Position numbers and translations under genes: made by a program. DNA of 10,159 nucleotides, taken from positions 1 to 10,159 of the forward strand of contig JABGQE010000019.1 in NCBI GenBank assembly GCA_018648925.1, given 5' to 3'. Origin of the DNA: a bacterium (GTDB taxonomy: Bacteria > Patescibacteriota > Minisyncoccia > Phycocordibacterales > UBA2163). The notes under the pieces were generated by a model. The model was given only the letters and a program-made list of their open reading frames with translations, searched no databases and was not told where the DNA came from. Below, piece after piece: positions 5,029 through 10,159 of the stretch; position 1 is the stretch's first letter, and each line of letters starts with the position of its first letter.

Positions 5029-6306
5029 TTAAATCCTACCTCTTAGACGTGACGCTTCTATTATTCTACCCACCCCAAGTGCAAATGCTGCGTCGCGAAG
5101 TGGTATGTCTTTTTCTTTTGCTAGCTTCCATATATCTGTAAACGCTTTTACCATAATTGGTTTTAGTCTTTCTTGTACATCTTCCTCACTCCAATAAAAT
5201 CCGTTTCTGTTTTGTGTCCATTCAAAATACGAAGTGGTTACACCTCCTGCATTTGCAAGCACGTCTGGAATAATAGTTACTCCCATATCTTTCAGCATCT
5301 CATCTGCCTCTGGTGTTGTGGGTCCGTTTGCAAGCTCAAGGATTATTTTTGCTTTCACATCTTTTGCATTATTTTTATTTATCACTCCATCAAGCGCAGC
5401 TGGGACAAGTATGTCACATTCTGTTGTTATGACATCTCCATTTTTTATAATTTTTGCATTGTCTCTTTCTAGCTTTTCTAAATCACATACAGTACCTTCA
5501 CAATACATATGAGTAAGATCATCCCCCTCATGCTTCACTTTGCTCGCATGCTCTGGATCAATACCTCTGCTACTGTGCACTCCGCCTTTACTGTCAGATA
5601 TTGCAACTATTGTATAACCCATATAGTGCAAAATCTTTGCTATGTTGCTTCCTGCATTACCAAACCCTTGTATAGCGACTGTCAGGTCTTTCTTTTTAGG
5701 ATGGATTGTGTCTACGAACTCTTGTAGTACATATGCGCCACCTTGTGCCGTAGCAGTACCCCTCCCCGCACTTCCACCAAGCTCTATTGGTTTACCTGTA
5801 ATAACTCCCGCTTCGCTCTTACCTTTTGTCTTTTCATATTCATCCAGCATAATACCCATTATTTCTGGATTAGTTTGCACATCTGGCGCTGGAATGTCTT
5901 TGTCTACCCCTATATCCTCTACAAAAGCTCCTATGAATGCACGCGCCACCTTTTCAACATCATCCTTACTCATATGTTTTGGGTTAAACTGTACGCCTCC
6001 TTTGGCACCACCAAATGGTATGTTTACCACTGCACACTTTATGGCCATCGCTGCGGAAAGCGCTTTCACTTCATCTATGTCAGCATCCTGATGAAAACGT
6101 ATACCCCCTTTATACGGTCCACGTGCATTACTAAACTGCACACGGTATGCATTGAGTTCTTTCTCTCCACTCTCAAGCTCTACTTTAATCTTTTTCTCTA
6201 TAGTATTCTCTGGCTCTTTTAAAATACCAGCTTCTTTGTCTGAAAGCTCTAGTATAGAAATTGCTTTATCTAAATTCTCTAAATAATTTTCAAATGGTGT
6301 ATTCAT
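5029..6306 (-). CDS. gdhA: Glutamate dehydrogenase (Glu/Leu/Phe/Val dehydrogenase family)
   Basis: The enzyme interconverts glutamate and 2-oxoglutarate plus ammonia using NAD(P). At 425 aa it has the usual length of the hexameric bacterial/archaeal class. Substrate-domain motifs are GPYKGGIRFH (63-72, K66), K90, the family signature with catalytic lysine K102 in VNIPFGGAKGGV (94-105), and D142 in IPAPDVQTNPEIM. The nucleotide-binding domain carries GFGNAGSN (214-221) followed by AISDSKGG (235-242). LANGPTTPEAD (325-335), PDVLANAGGVTTSYFEW (347-363) and the C-terminal helix complete the fold. Cofactor preference cannot be set safely from the motif. The gene lies 31 nt downstream of mreB but has its own extended -10, which ends 6 nt before the ATG, so it can be expressed on its own. 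A glutamate dehydrogenase in a streamlined genome may serve redox or nitrogen balance, or catabolism of imported amino acids; that is inference. Confidence 0.96.
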   Translation of the reverse strand: MNTPFENYLENLDKAISILELSDKEAGILKEPENTIEKKIKVELESGEKELNAYRVQFSNARGPYKGGIRFHQDADIDEVKALSAAMAIKCAVVNIPFGGAKGGVQFNPKHMSKDDVEKVARAFIGAFVEDIGVDKDIPAPDVQTNPEIMGIMLDEYEKTKGKSEAGVITGKPIELGGSAGRGTATAQGGAYVLQEFVDTIHPKKKDLTVAIQGFGNAGSNIAKILHYMGYTIVAISDSKGGVHSSRGIDPEHASKVKHEGDDLTHMYCEGTVCDLEKLERDNAKIIKNGDVITTECDILVPAALDGVINKNNAKDVKAKIILELANGPTTPEADEMLKDMGVTIIPDVLANAGGVTTSYFEWTQNRNGFYWSEEDVQERLKPIMVKAFTDIWKLAKEKDIPLRDAAFALGVGRIIEASRLRGRI

Positions 6307-6312
6307 ATTCTT

Positions 6313-6331
6313 ATAATAACATAGGTGTCAA
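6313..6331 (-). promoter_or_regulatory. Extended -10 promoter of gdhA, leaderless type
   Basis: On the minus strand TGTTATTAT (6321-6313) is TGn plus TATTAT. It ends exactly 6 nt before the ATG, placing the predicted first transcribed base on the A of the start codon (6306). A consensus TTGACA (6331-6326) lies 7 bp upstream of TATTAT, as before the DUF3179 gene; over 19 positions the two sites agree at 15. No -35 occurs at normal spacing. Confidence 0.62.
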
Positions 6332-6337
6332 GCGTCT

Positions 6338-7351
6338 TTATCTTTTTGCTAAAATACTTTTCTTATATGTATCAAGATGGTTGAGTGCGATACCTGTACC
6401 TTTGGCTACACAAAATGCAGCTTCGTCTGCAAGGACGGCTTTTACGCCCGTGCGTCTAAAGACGAGGTCTGGGAAATTACGAAGTTGTGACGTGCCACCT
6501 GTTGTAATTATTCCTTGGTCTATAATATCTGCTGAAAGTTCAGGAGGTGTCTCCTGCAAGACTGTTTTTATAGCCTTTATCATTTCTTTAAGCTCTCTTC
6601 CGATTGCTTTTACAACTTCATTTGTTTTTACTTCTGCAGAACGCGGAAGTCCTGTAAGAAAATCCCGTCCTTTTATTGTCATTGTTATATCTTCTTCTAC
6701 CACTACTGCTGAACCTACTTTTATCTTTATATCTTCTGCTGTCTTGTCACCAATAGCCAAGTTAAATGTTCTTTTTATATAATCCGCAATTGCTCTATCT
6801 ATCCTATTGCCAGCACACTTTACAGAAGTAGACGCTACGATACCACCAAGCGAGATTACAGCCACATCGATAGTTCCTCCTCCGCAATCTACTATCATAT
6901 GTCCTCGTGCTTCATGTATTGGAATACCCGCGCCTATTGCCGCTAGTATCGGCTCTTTAACCACATAAACGCTTTTCGCTCCTGCTTTCATTGTTGCTTC
7001 TATCACTGCACGCTTTTCTGTAGAAGTTACTCCAGCGGGGACGGATATCATAACTTCCGGCTTAAACAAATTCCATTTACCAAGAGATTTTCTCATATAG
7101 TATCGTATCATCGCTTCTGTCACCCGATAGTCCGCTATTACTCCGTCTTTCATCGGGCGGTATGCGATTATATTATCTGGCGTCCTTCCTATCATTTCTT
7201 TTGCATCATTCCCTACTGCCAATATTTTATTGTCTTGCTCAGACACAGCAACAACAGAAGGTTCGTTTAAAACCACACCCTTACCAGGCACAAAAACAAG
7301 TGTGTATGTTGTCCCTAAATCTATTCCTAGTTTTGGTGTTAAAAATGACAT
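6338..7351 (-). CDS. mreB: Rod-shape protein MreB, actin-like ATPase
   Basis: MreB forms membrane-associated filaments that guide lateral peptidoglycan synthesis. At 337 aa the protein is close to the normal length of about 345. The actin-fold motifs appear in order: phosphate-1 GIDLGTTYT (9-17), ISVPAGVTSTEKRAV (102-116), KEPILAAIGAGIP (132-144), phosphate-2 VDCGGGTIDVAVISLGG (154-170), GRDFLTGLPRS (228-238) and the adenosine loop GIITTGGTSQL (280-290). Several nucleotide-site positions differ from textbook MreB: EEP is KEP, DIGGGT is DCGGGT, GGDxxD is AGNRID (180-185) and TGGG is TGGT. The fold and most contacts remain. The ATG shares one base with the murA stop (TAATG), a strong sign of translational coupling and of a murA-mreB wall and shape operon. 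MreB-like rather than Mbl or DnaK is clear from length and motifs. Confidence 0.94.
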   Translation of the reverse strand: MSFLTPKLGIDLGTTYTLVFVPGKGVVLNEPSVVAVSEQDNKILAVGNDAKEMIGRTPDNIIAYRPMKDGVIADYRVTEAMIRYYMRKSLGKWNLFKPEVMISVPAGVTSTEKRAVIEATMKAGAKSVYVVKEPILAAIGAGIPIHEARGHMIVDCGGGTIDVAVISLGGIVASTSVKCAGNRIDRAIADYIKRTFNLAIGDKTAEDIKIKVGSAVVVEEDITMTIKGRDFLTGLPRSAEVKTNEVVKAIGRELKEMIKAIKTVLQETPPELSADIIDQGIITTGGTSQLRNFPDLVFRRTGVKAVLADEAAFCVAKGTGIALNHLDTYKKSILAKR

Positions 7352-8664
7352 TATATTTTAATTCTTTTTATATCTACCCCTATTTCACTCAAACGCTCTT
7401 CTATACGCTCATATCCTCTGTCAATATATCTTGTATTATTTATAACTGACTCACCTTTTGCTACAATCGCTGCCATAAAGAATGCGAACTCCGCACGGAG
7501 GTCTGGGCCAACGAGCTCCTTTCCTTTAAGTTGTTTTGGGCCTTTTATCATTACTCTATGCGGGTCCCACATAGTAATATTTGCACCCATCTCTACCAAG
7601 TCATTAGTATAATTTAAACGCCCCTCAAAGATAGTTTCAAACAAAAGACTCTCCCCACTAACTTGTGTCAGATATATTGCCATTGGCGACTGTAAATCTG
7701 TTGGAAATCCTGGGTATTCATGTGTCTTTATATCAATACATTTAAAATCTTTATTTTTTATTTTTCCATTTCCTACAATCGCAACACTATTCCTTTTTTC
7801 AATTACTGGTACACCTGAATCTTTCAATACATTTATTAAAACTTTAATATGTTCTGGACTACAATCTGTTATCTCTAAGTTGTCACCTGCAACAGCCCCT
7901 AGTATTAAGAAGCTTCCGGCTTCTATCCTATCAGGTAAAGTTTTATAAACTTTCTCTCCAGCTTTTAAAAGTGCTCCTCCTATTATTTCAATAGTTGGAG
8001 TACCGGCGCCCTTTATCTTTGCTCCACAGGAATTAAGAAAATCTGCAATGTCTTTTATTTCAGGTTCAAGTGCACAATTCTTAAGCGTTGTCTTACCTTT
8101 TGCTAATACTGCTGCGAGCATTATAGTCTCTGTGGCAACATGACTCATCTTAGGGAAAAATATTTCTGCACCTTTTAACTTCTTACCTTTTGCTACAGAG
8201 ATTATATACATCTCGTCTTTCTCTTTTATTTGTGCGCCCATCTTTTCAAATGCATTCAGATAAATATCTATTGGCCTTTCACCAATAACGCACCCTCCTG
8301 GGTGTGGGAAGCTTACTTTTCCGTATCTAGCAAGTATTGGACCAGTAAGTGCTATAGACCCACGCATCTTTTTTGAGATTTCTTCGTCTAGTGTTGTTGA
8401 TTTAACTTTGTCTGTTTTGACACAATACTTCTTCTTACCTATTTTTTCTACAGTAGCTCCAAGTTTTTCCAAAAGCATATTAATACTTTCTACATCTTTT
8501 AAATCTGGAACATTTGATATGCAAAATTTATCTTTAAATAAAATAGAAGATGCAAGTGCTGGAAGTACTGCATTTTTAGCACCAGAAACAGCGATTTTAC
8601 CACCAAGGCTCTTCTTGCCACCTAGTCCCTTAATGATAAATTTATCTTTAGTTTCCCCTTTCAT
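7351..8664 (-). CDS. murA: UDP-N-acetylglucosamine 1-carboxyvinyltransferase
   Basis: MurA transfers enolpyruvate from phosphoenolpyruvate to UDP-GlcNAc, the first committed step of peptidoglycan synthesis, in the cytoplasm. At 437 aa it is slightly longer than E. coli MurA (419) because of a short N-terminal extension before GGKIAVSGAKNAVLPAL (21-37), which holds the K30-N31 pair. The catalytic loop HPGGCVIGERPIDIY (121-135) keeps C125 (E. coli Cys115, the residue fosfomycin modifies) and R130. D323 in HEYPGFPTDLQSPM (315-328) matches the general acid/base Asp305. R390 in GPDLRAEFAF and R416 in IDRGYERIEERL complete the arginine set. DLRAEFAFF differs from the usual DLRAGAAL-type sequence but keeps the key Arg. 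The gene heads a minus-strand unit with mreB and diverges from the PriA-like gene, with 74 bp between them. It has no Shine-Dalgarno sequence and its -10 ends 6 nt before the ATG. Confidence 0.97.
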   Translation of the reverse strand: MKGETKDKFIIKGLGGKKSLGGKIAVSGAKNAVLPALASSILFKDKFCISNVPDLKDVESINMLLEKLGATVEKIGKKKYCVKTDKVKSTTLDEEISKKMRGSIALTGPILARYGKVSFPHPGGCVIGERPIDIYLNAFEKMGAQIKEKDEMYIISVAKGKKLKGAEIFFPKMSHVATETIMLAAVLAKGKTTLKNCALEPEIKDIADFLNSCGAKIKGAGTPTIEIIGGALLKAGEKVYKTLPDRIEAGSFLILGAVAGDNLEITDCSPEHIKVLINVLKDSGVPVIEKRNSVAIVGNGKIKNKDFKCIDIKTHEYPGFPTDLQSPMAIYLTQVSGESLLFETIFEGRLNYTNDLVEMGANITMWDPHRVMIKGPKQLKGKELVGPDLRAEFAFFMAAIVAKGESVINNTRYIDRGYERIEERLSEIGVDIKRIKI

Positions 8665-8670
8665 CGCATA

Positions 8671-8699
8671 ATTGTACTGGTTTTAGGGGCTTTTTACAA
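8671..8699 (-). promoter_or_regulatory. Sigma70-type, leaderless-position promoter of murA
   Basis: On the minus strand TTGTAA (8699-8694), a 17-bp spacer and TACAAT (8676-8671) form a plausible -35/-10 pair. TACAAT ends exactly 6 nt before the murA ATG, so the predicted start is position 8664, the A of ATG. The region between has no Shine-Dalgarno sequence. Confidence 0.6.
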
Positions 8700-8703
8700 A
8701 TCT

Positions 8704-8732
8704 ATGACTTATTGGCTTTTCTCTGATATTCT
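8704..8732 (+). promoter_or_regulatory. Extended -10 promoter of the PriA-like gene, leaderless type
   Basis: TGATATTCT (8724-8732) is TGn plus TATTCT. It ends 6 nt before the ATG at 8739, so transcription is expected to start on that A. A weak -35, ATGACT (8704-8709, four of six), stands at 17-bp spacing. The promoter is back-to-back with that of murA: their -35 boxes are 4 bp apart (8699 and 8704). Confidence 0.58.
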
Positions 8733-8738
8733 GTACCT

Positions 8739-10159
8739 ATGCAACTGATTAATGTAATCCCAATAGCACGCAGTATAGGTATGGAATCCCTTACTTATTT
8801 CTCTCTTAAACCTCTTAAAGAAGGTTTGGTGGTCTTTGTACCACTTCGCAAAAAAGAAGTCCCAGCTATAGTACTCTCTAGCCAAGACATTACCGACATG
8901 AAGACGCAAATCAGAAGTGCAGGCTTTGCACTCAAGAAGATTGAAAATAAAAAGACACAAATGTTACTGCTTCCCGAGTTTGTATCAGCTACACGAATTA
9001 CTGCAGATTATTTTGCCACGACTACAGGAGCAATCCTCCATTCTACAGTACCAAGCGCGATCTGGAATGACATCGGAAAAGCAAAATCATCAAGCGCAAA
9101 AGTTGTAACAAAAAAATCATTAACCTCAAGAAGAGTGATACTTCAATCTGAAATAAATGACCGTTTTGGAAGTTATAAGTCTCTTGTGCGTGAAGAGTTT
9201 GCAAAGAAGTCTTCTGTATTTCTTTTAGTGCCTACAATCCAAGATGCAGAGAAAGCCAAAGGGTTTCTGCAAAAAGGTGTAGAAAATTATACATTTGTAC
9301 TACACAGTAAGCTTAGCAAAAAAGAAATCCTAACGCGTTGGAAGAATGCTTTAAAAAGTGAGCACCCAGTACTTATCATAGCTACTGGTTCGTTCTTATC
9401 AATCCCTAGGCTTGACCTTAGTACGATTATTATTGAAAGAGAGAATTCTAGGAGCTATAAGCAATTTAATAGACCGTTTATGGATATGCGCATACTTGCA
9501 GAAAATCTAGCAAAAGAAAGAAAGATCAGAATCATTTTCGGCGATTTACCACTTTCAATAGATACAATGTGGCGATACAAAGAAAACGAACTTGATGAAC
9601 TCTCCCCTCCTAGACTTCGCACTCTGAGAGAAGCCTCTCAAACACTTGTAGATATGAAAGACAAGAAGCACCAGAAAGCTGGTAAATTTGAAGCAGTGAG
9701 TAATGAACTTAAAGCTTTAGTCTCTAATACTATAGAAACTAATAAAAATATGTTCGTATTTACAGCGCGTCGTGGGCTTGCACCCTCTACCACGTGTCGT
9801 GATTGTGGAAGCCCTGTACTTTGCCACGAATGTGAAGCACCCATAGTGCTGCATGGCACATCAAAAGGCAATCGATTTATATGTCATGCTTGCGGAGCAT
9901 CACGAAGTGCAGATGAGCGCTGTAAAGGATGTGCAAGTTGGAAACTTCAAACTTTAGGTATAGGTGTGCAGTTAGTAGAGAAAATATTAAAAGAAGAGTT
10001 TCCTAAAGCAGAGATATTCGTAATAGACAAAGACACTGCAAGCACTCATAAAAAGGCTTCTGCGCTTATAGAGAAGTTCTACGCTACAAAAGGTGCTGTA
10101 CTTATAGGAACAGAGATGGCACTTGCCTATTTGGACAAACCAATAGAGAATAGCGCAAT
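8739..10159 (+). CDS. priA: PriA-like primosomal protein N' with degenerate ATPase motifs, 3' end cut by window edge
   Basis: The 473 visible codons start at ATG 8739 and run off the right edge; PriA is usually 700-800 aa. The N-terminal region (1-110) resembles the PriA DNA-binding domain (MQLINVIPIA, GLVVFVPLRKKEVPAIVL). The helicase layout is recognisable: FLLVPTIQDAEKA (161-173) stands for motif Ia (LVPEIxLT), IATGSFLSIP (214-223) for GTRSALFxP, IERENSRSYKQ (232-242) for VDEEHDxSYKQ and GDLPLSIDT (268-276) for GSATPSxES. The P-loop GxTGSGKT is missing; about residues 135-143 occupy its place. Conserved ARRGLAPS (343-350) is followed by four intact CxxC pairs (C353/C356, C362/C365, C382/C385, C395/C398), the PriA zinc domain. 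LGIGVQLVEKILKEEFPKAEI (406-426) and LIGTEMAL (455-462) follow family order. The reading frame is intact, with no frameshift. It is most likely a replication-restart scaffold protein without ATP-driven helicase activity; that is inference from the missing motifs. Confidence 0.85.
   Translation, partial: MQLINVIPIARSIGMESLTYFSLKPLKEGLVVFVPLRKKEVPAIVLSSQDITDMKTQIRSAGFALKKIENKKTQMLLLPEFVSATRITADYFATTTGAILHSTVPSAIWNDIGKAKSSSAKVVTKKSLTSRRVILQSEINDRFGSYKSLVREEFAKKSSVFLLVPTIQDAEKAKGFLQKGVENYTFVLHSKLSKKEILTRWKNALKSEHPVLIIATGSFLSIPRLDLSTIIIERENSRSYKQFNRPFMDMRILAENLAKERKIRIIFGDLPLSIDTMWRYKENELDELSPPRLRTLREASQTLVDMKDKKHQKAGKFEAVSNELKALVSNTIETNKNMFVFTARRGLAPSTTCRDCGSPVLCHECEAPIVLHGTSKGNRFICHACGASRSADERCKGCASWKLQTLGIGVQLVEKILKEEFPKAEIFVIDKDTASTHKKASALIEKFYATKGAVLIGTEMALAYLDKPIENSA

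Noticed and set aside
5021..5040. Small inverted repeat GTAG/CTAC at the ccdA-gdhA convergence, as a bidirectional terminator
   Set aside because: The stem is only about 4 bp with an A+T loop and no U-tract; it is too weak to call.
5642..6222. Two overlapping plus-strand open frames of about 150 residues opposite gdhA
   Set aside because: They lie wholly antisense to a well-conserved glutamate dehydrogenase, are Cys/Ser/Pro-rich in a shadow-like way, and have no recognisable domain or promoter.
6261..6782. Plus-strand open frame of 173 residues opposite the end of mreB and start of gdhA
   Set aside because: It spans two real genes and the gdhA promoter on the other strand, and its Ser/Val-rich composition mirrors MreB codons read in reverse.
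8709..8960. Minus-strand open frame of 83 residues at the start of the PriA-like gene
   Set aside because: It is antisense to the conserved N-terminus of the PriA-like protein and has no homology I can recognise.
1..10159. Alternative genetic code (TGA as Gly, as in Gracilibacteria) because no gene ends in TGA
   Set aside because: No in-frame TGA occurs inside any of the conserved genes, so there is nothing to support reassignment; preference for TAA and TAG in nine genes is a small sample in A+T-rich DNA.
8739..10159. PriA-like gene as a decaying pseudogene
   Set aside because: The frame is open for 473 codons, all eight zinc cysteines and many family motifs are intact, and it has a good promoter; selective loss of ATP motifs does not look like random decay.

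Overview
The window looks like a stretch of chromosome from a Patescibacteria (Candidate Phyla Radiation) bacterium, probably of the Parcubacteria/Paceibacteria type. This placement is inferred, not proven. It rests on A+T-rich DNA, very tight packing of single-copy housekeeping genes, lineage-style remodelling of core proteins (L32 with a long Lys/Ala/Glu tail, NusB fused to a Nudix domain, a PriA-like protein without its ATPase motifs) and an almost complete lack of Shine-Dalgarno sequences. The standard genetic code fits: the nine complete genes end in TAA (6) or TAG (3), and no in-frame TGA is needed as a sense codon. I see no mobile element, CRISPR array, tRNA, rRNA or phage gene.

Layout, left to right. 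(1) A minus-strand RNA/translation block reads rnhB > rpmF > nusB-Nudix > rnc. It holds RNase HII, ribosomal protein L32, a NusB-Nudix fusion and RNase III, which is cut by the left edge. (2) A plus-strand cluster reads DUF3179 protein > TlpA-like thioredoxin > CcdA. All three are membrane or membrane-anchored and carry cysteines suited to thiol-disulfide exchange. They plausibly form an envelope redox relay in which CcdA carries electrons across the membrane to TlpA, and TlpA may serve the CPLC motif of DUF3179. (3) Converging on this is a minus-strand block murA > mreB > gdhA: peptidoglycan precursor synthesis, cell-shape cytoskeleton and glutamate dehydrogenase. (4) Diverging from murA is a PriA-like gene that runs off the right edge.

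The most striking signal cuts across the genes. At rnhB, gdhA, murA and priA, and possibly the DUF3179 gene, a -10 hexamer (TAnnnT, three of them preceded by TGn) ends exactly 6 nt before the start codon. Transcription would then begin at or next to the first base of the coding region, which points to leaderless mRNAs as the usual mode for transcription-unit head genes here. rpmF instead has a conventional -35/17 bp/-10 promoter whose spacer is filled by a perfect 7-bp inverted repeat. The other main finding is the PriA-like protein. It keeps all eight zinc cysteines and the overall PriA layout but has lost the P-loop and the DEEH box, so it is probably an ATPase-dead primosome protein. Two further core enzymes show changes at catalytic positions: RNase III (Asp to Asn at the fourth metal ligand) and the Nudix box (REx replaced by KKx).
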